A stretch of DNA of 64,000 nucleotides from Microbacterium oleivorans (GTDB lineage: Bacteria; Actinomycetota; Actinomycetes; Actinomycetales; Microbacteriaceae). The stretch is taken from contig NZ_CP058316.1 in NCBI RefSeq assembly GCF_013389665.1, positions 2,728,001-2,792,000 of the forward strand, in the 5' to 3' direction. The notes beneath the pieces are model-generated. The model did no database searches, was not told where the DNA came from, and worked only from the letters and a program-made list of their open reading frames with translations. Of the stretch, positions 1 to 11,443 are shown one piece after another (position 1 is the first letter of the stretch; each line of letters starts with the position of its first letter). The position numbers and the translations under genes were made by a program.

Positions 1-1
1 C

Positions 2-1033
2 TGGATCGTCGGCGTCGGGCTCGTGGTGCTCATCGGTGCGATCTCCTGGATCGTGCTGCGGTCGGTGACCGAGCCGATCGCGCAGGCCGCCGAGAGCAGC
101 TCCCGGCTGGCCGCCGGCGACCTCGAGGTGCGCCTGCAGGTGCGTGGCCAGGACGAGTTCGCCACGCTCGGGCGCTCGTTCAACGCGATGGCCGACAGCA
201 TCGAGGCCCAGATCCGCGAGCTCGCCGAGCTGTCTCAGGTGCAGCAGCGGTTCGTCTCCGACGTCTCGCACGAGCTGCGCACGCCTCTCACGACGATCCG
301 CCTGGCCTCGGACATGCTCAACGACCGGCGCGACGCGTTCGATCCGGTGGCCGGTCGTGCCGCCGAGCTGCTGCACGACCAGGTGCACCGCTTCGAGGTG
401 CTGCTGACCGATCTCCTCGAGATCAGCCGCTACGACGCCGGCTCCGTGCAGCTCGAGAACGAACCCACCAGCATGACGCAGCTCGCCGAGGACGTCATCG
501 CCTCCATGGCGCAGCTCTCCGAGCAGCACGGGAGCGACGTCCGGCTCGTGGCTCCCGGCGGCTACTCTCCGGTGGAGATGGACCCGCGCCGCGTTCGCCG
601 GATCGTGCGGAACCTGCTCGGCAACGCCATCGAGCACGGCGAGGGGCGTCCGATCGTCGTCACGGTCGACAGTGACGCCCGTGCCGTCGCGCTGGGCGTG
701 CGCGACTACGGACTCGGGATGCGGCCCGACGACGCCGAACGCGTCTTCGACCGGTTCTGGCGCGCCGACCCCTCGCGCAAGCGCACGATCGGCGGCACCG
801 GTCTGGGCCTGTCCATCGCCCTCGGTGATGCGCGTCTCCACGGCGGCACGCTCGCGGTCTGGTCAGAGCTCGGACGGGGCACGAACTTCGTGCTCACCAT
901 CCCGCGCCGCAGCGAGCCGCTCGCGGGTCACTCGCCCATCCCGGTCGACCCCGGGGACGATGGCGTACCCTTCGACGACCTGGGTCTGACCCAGCCCATC
1001 TCGCTTCCCCGCACCTCGAAGGGCGCCCCGTGA
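2..1033 (+). CDS. mtrB: Sensor histidine kinase MtrB, C-terminal part
   Basis: Sensor kinase of the MtrA/MtrB system, which in actinobacteria couples cell-envelope and division status to MtrA. The window begins inside the gene, so the N-terminal sensor region is missing. In order: the end of a membrane helix, a HAMP linker, a HisKA domain with phospho-acceptor motif SHELRTPL (His codon at 269-271), and an ATPase domain with N box (NLLGNAIEHG), G1 (DYGLGM), F box (FDRFWR) and G2 (GGTGLGLSIA). The stop overlaps the lpqB start by 4 bp (GTGA), the conserved mtrA-mtrB-lpqB operon. The identity rests on these domains plus the lpqB neighbour. Confidence 0.93.
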   Translation, partial: WIVGVGLVVLIGAISWIVLRSVTEPIAQAAESSSRLAAGDLEVRLQVRGQDEFATLGRSFNAMADSIEAQIRELAELSQVQQRFVSDVSHELRTPLTTIRLASDMLNDRRDAFDPVAGRAAELLHDQVHRFEVLLTDLLEISRYDAGSVQLENEPTSMTQLAEDVIASMAQLSEQHGSDVRLVAPGGYSPVEMDPRRVRRIVRNLLGNAIEHGEGRPIVVTVDSDARAVALGVRDYGLGMRPDDAERVFDRFWRADPSRKRTIGGTGLGLSIALGDARLHGGTLAVWSELGRGTNFVLTIPRRSEPLAGHSPIPVDPGDDGVPFDDLGLTQPISLPRTSKGAP

Positions 1034-2706
1034 TCCGTCTGCGCGCCGCCGCCGCCGTGGCGGGGCTTCTGCTCGTCGCCCTCCTGACGGGGTGCACGGG
1101 CCTGCCCACCTCCGGGCCGGTCGTCGCGGGCGAGGCGATCGACGAGGAGGCGGGGTCGGTCGACTTCTCGTTCCTGCCCGACGATCCGCCCCCCGGGGCC
1201 ACACCCGAGCAGATCGTCTCGGGATTCCTCGCCGCCGGCTCCGGCCCGCGCGACGACTGGGGCACCGCGCGGCAGTTCCTCGCGCCCGACTTCCGCTCGT
1301 CGTGGCAGCCGACCGCACGCGCCACGATCGACCTGCCCGGCGAACGCGTCTTCTCCACGGCGGCGGATGGCACCGTGACGGTGTCGGTCACCCCGGAGGC
1401 GAGCGTGGACGCCACCGGCGCCCTGTCGATGACCGACGGGGGATCGATGCCGCTGAGCTTCAGCCTGATCGACGTCGGCGGCGAGTGGCGCATCTCCGAG
1501 GCGCCGGACGGCGTGGTCCTCGACCGGGCGCGGTTCCAGGCGGTGTTCCGGGAGTACTCGGTGATGTACTTCGATCTCTCGTGGTCGTACCTCGTGCCCG
1601 ATCGGCGATGGTTCCCGGCGACGAACGCGGCGACCCACATCACCGAGGCGCTGATCGACGGCGAGCCCAGCCCCTGGCTCGCCGGCGCCGTGGCCACCGC
1701 CTTCCCCAGCAGCCTCGAGCTCGCCACGCGCGCCGTGCCGCTCGAGGCCGGCGTCGCGCAGGTGCCGCTGTCGCAGTCGGCTCTCGCGATCGTGCCCGAC
1801 ACCCGCGACCGCATGCAGGCGCAGCTGGTGGCGAGTCTGCAGTCGGCCGGCATCCTCGGGGCGCAGATGTCGGTCGACGGCGAGCCGGTGGCGGCGCAAG
1901 CGGTCGAGATCCGACCCATCCGGGTCGATGTGCGGCCCGTCGTGCTCACCGACGACGCCTTCGGCTTCCTCTCAGGGTCCGAGGTCGAGCCGATCCCGGG
2001 GCTCTCCCCGGCGATCGCCGGACTCGACCCGGTCGCCGTCCAGGTGGCCGCCGACCGGAGCCTGGCCGCCGTGCGCACCGCGGCCGGCGCCGTGGTGCGG
2101 GCGCGATCGGACGGCACGTTCGAGGTCGTCGACGAGCGTCCCGGCCTCGTCGACCCGACGATCGACTCCGAGGGCTACATCTGGAGCGTTCCGGCCGGAA
2201 CGCCCTCGGCCCTCACGGCGGCCGGCCCGGACGGTGCGGTCATCCCCTTCGCCGATGCCTGGCCGGGGGCGTCGCAGATCTCGACCATCGAGGTGTCGCG
2301 CGACGGCACGCGCATCGCGGCTCTGGTGCGCGACGGCTCGCGGCCCGCGCTCTGGATGGCCGGCATCCTCCGCGACGACAACGGCGTGCCCGTCGGCCTC
2401 GGCGACCGCGAGACCGTCGCTGCGCTGCCGGGGGCGGGTCTGGATGCGAGCTGGGTCGACGGCTCCACCATCGCCGTGCTCGCCGAGGACGGTGGCGGCG
2501 AGGTGGTCATCTCCCAGTCGGTGGGCGGCTTCGGTGAGACGATCGCGGCGCCGGCGGACGGCGAATCGATCGCGGCGGCCAATCAACCCCGCGCGGTGCG
2601 ACTGCTCGATCGGGCCGGCCGCCTCTTCGACCAGAAGGGCGAGACCTGGGCGAGCGTGGCGGGCGGCATCCGCCTGCTCGCCACGCAGCAGGGTTCGCCG
2701 CGCTGA
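1030..2706 (+). CDS. lpqB: Lipoprotein LpqB, MtrB accessory
   Basis: Membrane-anchored extracytoplasmic lipoprotein known to interact with MtrB and modulate MtrAB signalling. The 558-residue product starts with GTG, has a short signal peptide and a lipobox ending LLTGC with the lipidated Cys near residue 22. A GerMN-like domain follows in the middle third and a beta-propeller-like region fills the C-terminal half (repeated short beta-rich stretches such as VAVQVAADRSLAAVR). Length is normal for the family. It is translationally coupled to mtrB through a 4-bp overlap, and comF follows after 88 bp. Confidence 0.93.
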   Translation: MIRLRAAAAVAGLLLVALLTGCTGLPTSGPVVAGEAIDEEAGSVDFSFLPDDPPPGATPEQIVSGFLAAGSGPRDDWGTARQFLAPDFRSSWQPTARATIDLPGERVFSTAADGTVTVSVTPEASVDATGALSMTDGGSMPLSFSLIDVGGEWRISEAPDGVVLDRARFQAVFREYSVMYFDLSWSYLVPDRRWFPATNAATHITEALIDGEPSPWLAGAVATAFPSSLELATRAVPLEAGVAQVPLSQSALAIVPDTRDRMQAQLVASLQSAGILGAQMSVDGEPVAAQAVEIRPIRVDVRPVVLTDDAFGFLSGSEVEPIPGLSPAIAGLDPVAVQVAADRSLAAVRTAAGAVVRARSDGTFEVVDERPGLVDPTIDSEGYIWSVPAGTPSALTAAGPDGAVIPFADAWPGASQISTIEVSRDGTRIAALVRDGSRPALWMAGILRDDNGVPVGLGDRETVAALPGAGLDASWVDGSTIAVLAEDGGGEVVISQSVGGFGETIAAPADGESIAAANQPRAVRLLDRAGRLFDQKGETWASVAGGIRLLATQQGSPR

Positions 2707-2794
2707 CTCCTGCCCCGTCGCGACGCGGCGCGGGTTCTCCCCGGCGCGGCGGCGACGGACGCGGCTCCCGAGGCCGCGTCGACATGCTCGAGGA

Positions 2795-3475
2795 ATGGAC
2801 GCGTTCTCCGACCTCGTCGCCCGGTGGCGCGGTGCCGGCCTCGACGCCGGCGTCGAGGCGCTCGATCTGCTCTTCCCGGTGTGGTGCGCGGGCTGCGACC
2901 AGCCCGGACGCGTTCTGTGCCCGCTGTGTGTCGCCGAGGTGTCCGATCCGGTGCTCCGTGCGATCGAGCCCGGCCTCACGGTCTGGAGCGCGATGCGCTT
3001 CAGCGGCACGGGAGCGCGCGCGATCCGAGCCCTCAAAGAGGAAGGCCGCACCGGTGTCGCTCGGCCTCTCGGCGGCCTGATCGCCGGTCTCGCCGATACC
3101 GCCGGCTGGTCGGACGCCACGCTCGTGCCCGTTCCCACGTCGGCCGCCGCGCTGCGTCGCCGCGGCTACGCGGTGCCCGAGCTCCTCGCCGCTCGCACCG
3201 GTCACGCGTGGTCGCGGATCCTCCGCGTGCGGGGGCGGGCCGTCGCCGATCAGCGCGGACTCGGACGTCGCGACCGCGAGCGGAACGTGGCGGGGACCTT
3301 CGCCGTCCGCGCCCGCCCCGCCGGGCGCGCGGTCGTCCTCATCGACGACGTCGTGACCACTGGTGCCACCCTCCGCGAGGCGAGCCGCGTTCTGGATGCC
3401 GCGGGGGCGCGGGTGCTGGGCGCGGTCGCCGCCGCCGACACGCCGCGGCGGATATCCCCGGGTGCCGGAGGGTGA
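2795..3475 (+). CDS. comF: ComF family phosphoribosyltransferase-like protein
   Basis: ComF-type protein, linked in other bacteria to DNA uptake or processing; its biochemical role in actinobacteria is not settled. The 226-residue protein has an N-terminal Cys4 zinc finger (CAGCDQPGRVLCPLC) and a C-terminal type I phosphoribosyltransferase fold with the PRPP loop VVLIDDVVTTGATL near residues 180-195. I chose the ATG at 2795 because it precedes the zinc finger by the usual distance. A GAGG lies only 1 base upstream, so ribosome binding is unusual and the start could be reassigned. Its place between lpqB and hpf matches M. tuberculosis Rv3242c. Confidence 0.88.
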   Translation: MDAFSDLVARWRGAGLDAGVEALDLLFPVWCAGCDQPGRVLCPLCVAEVSDPVLRAIEPGLTVWSAMRFSGTGARAIRALKEEGRTGVARPLGGLIAGLADTAGWSDATLVPVPTSAAALRRRGYAVPELLAARTGHAWSRILRVRGRAVADQRGLGRRDRERNVAGTFAVRARPAGRAVVLIDDVVTTGATLREASRVLDAAGARVLGAVAAADTPRRISPGAGG

Positions 3476-3564
3476 CAATCGAGGCCCTCGCCGCTAGCGT
3501 GGGGGAGACCAAGGCGAACGAAGGTCCGCCCTTGAACCGGGCGGACCGGAGCAAGGAGGTCAGG

Positions 3565-4227
3565 ATGGAAACCAGCATCGTCGGCGTGGGAGTCGGGATC
3601 ACGGATCGCTTCCGCACGGTGGCTGAAGAGAAGTCCACTCGCATCGAGACGCTCGCGCCACGCGCGCAGCGCCTCGACATCAAGGTCACCCACCGGGCGT
3701 ATCACAACGGTCGGATGGATGACGAGACCGTCGAGCTCACGCTCACCGGCAAGGGTCCGATCGTCCGGGCGGAGGCCACCGACGGAGACAAGTTCGTCGC
3801 CCTCGACCTCGCGGTCGACAAGCTCGTCGAGCAGGCGCGCCGGGCGAAGGACAAGCGGGTCGACGCTCGCAATCATCCGCGCGGCGCCAAGCTCGACAAG
3901 GGCACCGGCTCGCTCGCCGGAATCGACGTCGAACCGGCATCGGTCGACGTGCTGCGCGCCGTCGCGACGGGGGAGGTCCCCGTCATCGGCGAGAGCACGG
4001 ACGAGGACGACTACACGCCCGTGGTCATCCGCACGAAGGAGTTCGGAGCGGAATGGATGACCGTGGAGGAGGCGGTGGATCGCATGGAGCTCGTCGGCCA
4101 CGACTTCTTCCTCTTCATCAACGCGCGCACCGACCACCCCAGCGTCGTATACCGCCGCAAGGGCTGGGACTACGGCGTGATCTCGCTCGCCGCCGCCGCC
4201 CCGCCGGAGGCCGAGCTGGCGTCGTGA
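3565..4227 (+). CDS. hpf: Long-form ribosome hibernation promoting factor HPF/RaiA
   Basis: Cytoplasmic factor that inactivates and dimerises 70S ribosomes during stress or stationary phase. The 220-residue product has an N-terminal S30AE domain (about residues 1-110, including TDRFRTVAEEK and DIKVTHRAYHNGR) and the C-terminal dimerisation domain of long HPFs (from about residue 145, VVIRTKEF, then DFFLFINARTDHPSVVYRRKGWDYGVI). A strong Shine-Dalgarno AAGGAGGT lies at 3553-3560, 4-5 bases before the ATG. A perfect bidirectional terminator follows. Gene order comF-hpf-secA is conserved in actinobacteria, although here a convergent gene is inserted before secA. Confidence 0.95.
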   Translation: METSIVGVGVGITDRFRTVAEEKSTRIETLAPRAQRLDIKVTHRAYHNGRMDDETVELTLTGKGPIVRAEATDGDKFVALDLAVDKLVEQARRAKDKRVDARNHPRGAKLDKGTGSLAGIDVEPASVDVLRAVATGEVPVIGESTDEDDYTPVVIRTKEFGAEWMTVEEAVDRMELVGHDFFLFINARTDHPSVVYRRKGWDYGVISLAAAAPPEAELAS

Positions 4228-4233
4228 TCTGAT

Positions 4234-4282
4234 CACGACGAAGGGCGGATGCCGTGGGAAACGGCATCCGCCCTTCGTCGTG
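4234..4282. terminator. Bidirectional terminator between hpf and the convergent coiled-coil gene
   Basis: A perfect 22-bp inverted repeat (arms 4234-4255 and 4261-4282, 5-base loop) lies between the 3' ends of two convergent genes. There is no T-tract, as is common in high-GC actinobacteria. Confidence 0.85.
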
Positions 4283-4298
4283 TCGTGAGGGGTGCGGC

Positions 4299-5630
4299 TC
4301 AGTCGAACATGCCGTCGAGCATGCTCCCGATCACCAGACCGCCGAGGATGCCGCCGACCATGTTGCCGCCGCCACCGCCGCCACGGCCGCCCCAGCCGCC
4401 GCCGTAGCCCCCGGGGCCGCCCCAGCCGTCGTTCGGTCGTGAGCCCTCGATGTCGCGCTGCGCCAACTGAAGAGCCTCGCCCGCGAGCAACGCACAGCGG
4501 CGGGCGTCCGCGAGAGCCTTCTCGCGATCGTCCTCGGGGATGGCGCCCGACGGTGCGAGTGCCAACCGCAGGCTCTCGGCCTCGGCGAGTCGGGTGCGCG
4601 CGTCGGCGCCGATCCAGCCGCGGTGTCCGGCGATCACGCTGCGTGCCACCGAGAGCTGCCGGTCGGCATCGTCGATCGCATGACGCACGTGGCCCTCGGG
4701 CGGGATCGGCCGCGCCGCCCGCTCGCGTGCGGTGTCGACCGCGACATCCAGTGCCGCGTTCTTCTCACGGAGCATCGACAGCTCCGCGAACGGGTCGCTC
4801 TTCGAGCCGGCGGGGCTCACCCGCGTGAGCGCCTGCTGGAGCTCGGCCATCGCCGTCGAGACGGCGGACGTCTGCGGCGCGGTGCGGGCGGTGACGAGAT
4901 CGTCGCGCGAGTCGGCGACCACGTCGGCGAGCGTGGACTGCGCACGCAGCGCCTCGACCTCGAAGTCGTCGATCGCATCCAGCAGCGTCCGAGCGCGGCG
5001 CACCGCCTCGGTGGCGGTCTCGAGTGCGATGTTGGCCGGCCCCCGCTCACCCGCGGCACGGCGCCGCTCGGCGACCTCCGCGCCGTGCTCGGCGAACTCC
5101 AGAAGACCCGCGGCCTCATCGGCGTTGCCGCCGATCCGTGCCACGGCGTCGGGGTGGTAGCGCCCGGAGACGCGGTCGATGACCGCCCGCGCGGGATCCA
5201 CGCGCTGCTGCAGCGACGCGACGTCGGCACGGATGCCGGCGAGGATCTCGGGGCCGCGGCGGGCGCGTTCGATGGCCTCGGCCAACGCGGACGTGCGGTC
5301 GTCGAGGAGCTCCTCGGCCCACTCGCACAGCTGCAGGATGCGCGCGTTGCGGGTGCGCACCTCGTCGGGGGTGTCGGGGATCTCGTCGTGGTTGAGCTGC
5401 TTGAGGTGGAACGCCTCGCCGAGGTGGTGGCGCACCGCGTCGACGGCCTCGCGCAGCGGCGTGGTCGCCTCAGCTCCGAGTTCGGCCTCGGCGAAGGCCA
5501 TCTCGTCGTTCGTGACCCGCAGTCGCTCGTCGGCCGAGACGAGCGCGACGTCGGCCTCGCGGGCGAGGTTCGCGTCCGCCTCGGCGACTTCCTGCTGTTC
5601 CCGCTTGCGCTTGCCCCAGAATCCGGCCAT
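4299..5630 (-). CDS. Soluble coiled-coil protein with Gly-rich tail, paralogue of the TPM protein at 51.7 kb
   Basis: Uncharacterised 443-residue protein without signal peptide or TPM domain. Most of it (about residues 20-385) is predicted helical and coiled-coil, rich in Ala, Glu and Arg. The C-terminus is a Gly/Trp-rich run followed by a hydrophobic GGILGGLVIGSMLDGMFD end. It aligns along its length with the cytoplasmic half of the TPM-domain protein at 51668-53674, for example LGEAFHLKQLNHDEIPDT against LDEAFSLQQRLDDDQPDT, with the same type of C-terminal tail. The gene starts six bases after a TAGGAT hexamer (complement of 5637-5642), so it is probably leaderless. Function unknown; its paralogue's link to PspA suggests envelope stress. 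Confidence 0.85.
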   Translation of the reverse strand: MAGFWGKRKREQQEVAEADANLAREADVALVSADERLRVTNDEMAFAEAELGAEATTPLREAVDAVRHHLGEAFHLKQLNHDEIPDTPDEVRTRNARILQLCEWAEELLDDRTSALAEAIERARRGPEILAGIRADVASLQQRVDPARAVIDRVSGRYHPDAVARIGGNADEAAGLLEFAEHGAEVAERRRAAGERGPANIALETATEAVRRARTLLDAIDDFEVEALRAQSTLADVVADSRDDLVTARTAPQTSAVSTAMAELQQALTRVSPAGSKSDPFAELSMLREKNAALDVAVDTARERAARPIPPEGHVRHAIDDADRQLSVARSVIAGHRGWIGADARTRLAEAESLRLALAPSGAIPEDDREKALADARRCALLAGEALQLAQRDIEGSRPNDGWGGPGGYGGGWGGRGGGGGGNMVGGILGGLVIGSMLDGMFD

Positions 5631-5790
5631 GTCTCGATCCTAGGTCTCGTGGGGTGGACGACGGGGCGGCGGTCTCCACTCGCAGGCGACGCCAAGGTCA
5701 CGGCCCGATAACATGGCTCCATATGCCCGTGCGACGAGCGCGGGCGCGGCCGGCGGTGGTGTCGGCGCACCCGACAGATGGAGATCCTCC

Positions 5791-8583
<2,793 letters not shown>

Positions 8584-8588
8584 TCGAC

Positions 8589-8622
8589 CGAGCGGGCCAC
8601 GCATCGTCGATCGGCCCGCTCG
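8589..8622 (+). terminator. Probable secA terminator
   Basis: Inverted repeat with 10-bp arms (8589-8598 and 8613-8622) and a 14-base loop, six bases after the secA stop and before the promoter of the next gene. Confidence 0.6.
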
Positions 8623-8643
8623 GCCCCCGGATATCCTGATCGG

Positions 8644-9867
8644 ATGAAGCGCCGTACCCTCGACCAGTCATCCAAGCTCAAGGACGTCCTCTACGAGATC
8701 CGTGGCAGCGCCCTGGCCGAGGCCGACCGTCTCGAGGCCGACGGGCACCGGGTGCTCAAGCTGAACACCGGCAACCCGGCGATCTTCGGATTCGAGGCGC
8801 CGTTCCAGATCGTGCGCGACATGATCGAGTCGGTGCCGCACGCCCACGGGTACAGCGACAGCCGCGGCATCCTGTCCGCACGGCGTGCCGTGGTGTCGCG
8901 TTACGAGCAGGTGCCGGGGTTCCCGCACGTCGACCCCGACGACGTGTATCTCGGCAACGGGGTCTCCGAGCTCATCACCATGACCATGCAGGCCTTGCTC
9001 GACGAGGGCGACGAGGTGCTCATCCCCGCCCCCGACTACCCGCTGTGGACCGCCATGACGAGCCTCGGCGGCGGCAAGCCGGTGCACTACCTGTGCGACG
9101 CGACGCAGGGCTGGGAGCCCGACCTCGATGACATCCGGGCGAAGGTGACGCCGCAGACGAAGGCCATCGTCGTCATCAACCCCAACAACCCCACGGGAGC
9201 GGTCTACAGCCGCGAGGTGCTGCAGGGGATCGTCGAGATCGCGCGCGAGCACTCGCTGCTGCTGCTCTCGGATGAGATCTACGACCGCATCCTGTACGAC
9301 GGGGCGCAGCACATCCCGCTCGCGACTCTCGCTCCCGATCTGCTCTGCCTCACCTACAACGGGCTGTCGAAGACCTATCGCGTCGCCGGCTACCGCTCGG
9401 GATGGATGGTGATCACCGGCCCGAAGGCCCACGCGAAGGGCTTCCTGGAGGGCATCCAGCTGCTCGCGTCGACGCGCCTGTGCCCGAACGTCCCGGCCCA
9501 GTACGCCGTGCAGGCTGCGCTGTCGGGCGTGCAGTCCATCGAGGCGCTGATCGCCCCGTCAGGGCGGCTGCACGAGCAGCGGGATGCCGCGTGGAAGGGC
9601 TTGGAGAGCATCCCGGGTGTGACCTGCCACAAGCCGGAGGGCGCGCTGTACGCCTTCCCCCGGCTCGACCCCGAGGTCTACGAGATCCATGACGACGGCA
9701 AGCTCGTCTACGACTTCCTCGTCGCCGAGCATGTGCTGCTGGTCCAGGGCACCGGCTTCAACTGGCCCGACCCCGACCACCTGCGCATCGTCACCCTGCC
9801 GGAGGCGCGGGTCCTCACCGAGGCGGTCGAACGGCTCGGGAACTTCCTGGCCTCGTACAGGCAGTAG
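8644..9867 (+). CDS. Pyridoxal-phosphate aminotransferase, AlaA/AspC-like
   Basis: Fold type I class I/II aminotransferase, most like the alanine-type transaminases (AlaA, pyruvate plus glutamate to alanine plus 2-oxoglutarate); substrate preference cannot be fixed from sequence. The 407 residues contain the N-terminal GNPAIFGFEAP segment, the nucleotide-like NPNNPTGAVYS motif, the LSDEIYDRILYDG region and the PLP lysine in NGLSKTYRVAGYRSGW (Lys243). A TATCCT hexamer at 8632-8637 sits six bases before the ATG with no Shine-Dalgarno, so the message is probably leaderless. Confidence 0.9.
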   Translation: MKRRTLDQSSKLKDVLYEIRGSALAEADRLEADGHRVLKLNTGNPAIFGFEAPFQIVRDMIESVPHAHGYSDSRGILSARRAVVSRYEQVPGFPHVDPDDVYLGNGVSELITMTMQALLDEGDEVLIPAPDYPLWTAMTSLGGGKPVHYLCDATQGWEPDLDDIRAKVTPQTKAIVVINPNNPTGAVYSREVLQGIVEIAREHSLLLLSDEIYDRILYDGAQHIPLATLAPDLLCLTYNGLSKTYRVAGYRSGWMVITGPKAHAKGFLEGIQLLASTRLCPNVPAQYAVQAALSGVQSIEALIAPSGRLHEQRDAAWKGLESIPGVTCHKPEGALYAFPRLDPEVYEIHDDGKLVYDFLVAEHVLLVQGTGFNWPDPDHLRIVTLPEARVLTEAVERLGNFLASYRQ

Positions 9868-9871
9868 GACG

Positions 9872-10312
9872 TCACAGCAGCGCGAGCGACGTCGCGCGCC
9901 AGCGTCCGTCGCGCCCCTCGAGACGCATGGCGACGGCCCGGGTGCGGGTGGGCATCGTGACGACCGCCGACGCCTCGACCACACCGTCCGCCGGCTCGCA
10001 CAGACGGACGGCCGTGATCGAGTAGACCGGCCGCGCCGGCGCGACCTGGCGGGCGCTGCGTGCGCGTGCCGACAGATTGGCGCGGGTGACCAGCACGCGG
10101 AACGCGTCCTCGCTGAGCCAGCGAGCCAGCTGTTCGACCTCTCGCACCCCCGCGAGCACCTCGAGCACCCCGCGCGTGAGGTTGCGCACCAGCGGTTCGG
10201 GGTCGGGCAGCTCGGCGGTGGCGGTGGGTTGCGGTGCGAAGTACTCGGCGACGTCGAGCGACGAGCTGATGCGGCTGGATCGGTGGGTCTGGTGCGCCGC
10301 GTTGGTCGTCAT
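9872..10312 (-). CDS. Rv3235 family protein
   Basis: Conserved actinobacterial protein of unknown function, 146 residues, resembling the M. tuberculosis Rv3235 family that also lies near secA. The N-terminal 45 residues are polar and probably disordered; the rest is a compact alpha/beta domain (VRNLTRGVLEVLAGVREVEQ, then VYSITAVRLCEPADGVVEAS and VAMRLEGRDGRWRATSLALL), reminiscent of an NTF2/SnoaL-like fold. The start at 10312 has a good GAGGAGG Shine-Dalgarno 4-5 bases upstream. It ends five bases from the convergent aminotransferase gene. Confidence 0.75.
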   Translation of the reverse strand: MTTNAAHQTHRSSRISSSLDVAEYFAPQPTATAELPDPEPLVRNLTRGVLEVLAGVREVEQLARWLSEDAFRVLVTRANLSARARSARQVAPARPVYSITAVRLCEPADGVVEASAVVTMPTRTRAVAMRLEGRDGRWRATSLALL

Positions 10313-10440
10313 CGTGCCTCCTCTGGTCCGGTCTTCTCGACGCCGATGAGTACAGCACACTGCCGAATCCGGCCGGATGAGAATCCTCCAACCTGTGGAG
10401 AGCGCCGGCGGCGGGTGGAGCCGCGCGGTACTGTCCGGCC

Positions 10441-11043
10441 GTGCGATGGCAGCGATTCTTCGAAGATCTCGAACACCAGCTCGACTCCGAGTGGGAGGCC
10501 GAGCGTGCTGCGCTGCAGACCGAGGCGGAGCGCCTGCGCCTGTCGCGCCTGGCGCTGCAGGAGCGTCTGGGCGCGCTCGCCGATGACGGCGCGGCGGTGA
10601 CGGTCGAATTCTCCGCCGCTCGGATCCTCCGAGGGCGGGCGACCGGCGCCGGCGCGGACTGGGTGTCCCTCGACCTGGACCTCGGCCTCGACACCCGACG
10701 ACACGGAAGCGCCGCGCTCGTCCCCACCGGGGCGATCGAGGCAGTGGCGGCGCCTGAGCCCGACCTGCTGCGCAGTGCCCGCCCGCGGGCGCCGCGACCG
10801 CCCTCGACCGAGCGGATGACGTTCGGCTTCGTTCTGCGCGACCTCGTGCGTCGGCGCACCGCCGTGCGAGTGCACACCGACAGCGGACGGGAGTGGGTCG
10901 GCACGATCGACCGGGCGGGAGCCGACCATCTCGACCTCTCCCTGCACGATCCGGGAGCGCCACGACGAGCCGAGGCGGTCGTCGGTCAGCGGGTCGTCGC
11001 GCTGCGCGCGGTGAGCTGGGTGCAGCTCGGGAGCGCCGGATGA
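10441..11043 (+). CDS. Uncharacterised protein with coiled coil and two similar beta-rich repeats
   Basis: Not recognised as a named family. The 200-residue protein opens with a charged helix likely to form a coiled coil (residues 8-45, ending RLALQERLGAL). Two related beta-rich segments follow, around residues 52-95 (VTVEFSAARILRGRATGAG) and 140-180 (AVRVHTDSGREWVGTIDRAG), joined by a Pro/Arg-rich linker and a helix. The repeats resemble Sm- or KOW-like small barrels, which is only an impression. The start is GTG, six bases after a TACTGT hexamer at 10429-10434, so probably leaderless. The HTH gene downstream is convergent. Confidence 0.7.
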   Translation: MRWQRFFEDLEHQLDSEWEAERAALQTEAERLRLSRLALQERLGALADDGAAVTVEFSAARILRGRATGAGADWVSLDLDLGLDTRRHGSAALVPTGAIEAVAAPEPDLLRSARPRAPRPPSTERMTFGFVLRDLVRRRTAVRVHTDSGREWVGTIDRAGADHLDLSLHDPGAPRRAEAVVGQRVVALRAVSWVQLGSAG

Positions 11044-11059
11044 TCCATCCGCGCCCGGC

Positions 11060-11344
11060 TCACGACTCCGGGCGGGAACGATCTCGGGGACGGCCCCAGA
11101 GCTCGGGGAAGCTCGCGACCTGCGACTGCTGCCACAGCGCCGACCGCCGGGCATCCTCGATCTGAGCCGCGAGGTAGTCGTCGATGCTGGCGGCCTCGAT
11201 GCGCCAGCGTGGAGGCGATCCCACCTTGGCGCCCCGGATGCGTCCGTCGATCACGAGGGCGACGACCTCGTCGACCTCGATCTGCAGCATCTCGGCGACC
11301 TGAGCCGGCGCCAGCAGACGCGCGCGGTCGGGTGAGGCGGGCAT
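11060..11344 (-). CDS. Helix-turn-helix (MerR/excisionase type) DNA-binding protein
   Basis: Small 94-residue protein with one winged-helix HTH of the excisionase/AlpA type: LLAPAQVAEMLQIEVDEVVALV, then the wing GAKVGSPPRWRIEAASIDDYL. No phage or integrase gene is nearby, so a chromosomal regulator is more likely than a mobile-element excisionase. I chose the ATG at 11344 since it places the HTH near the N-terminus as in the family. Homologues are common as single genes in actinobacteria; their targets are unknown. Confidence 0.78.
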   Translation of the reverse strand: MPASPDRARLLAPAQVAEMLQIEVDEVVALVIDGRIRGAKVGSPPRWRIEAASIDDYLAAQIEDARRSALWQQSQVASFPELWGRPRDRSRPES

Positions 11345-11443
11345 GGCCCCATTATCGAGGAGGCGGACGGTGCCCGCGCGAGCCCTTGACAGCCTGTGGA
11401 CAACGCGCTCGGCGAATCCGCAACCCGATCCACCATATGGTGC

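Noticed and set aside
11060..11344. Excisionase of an integrated element
   Set aside because: HTH type matches, but there is no integrase, att-like repeat or shift in composition nearby.
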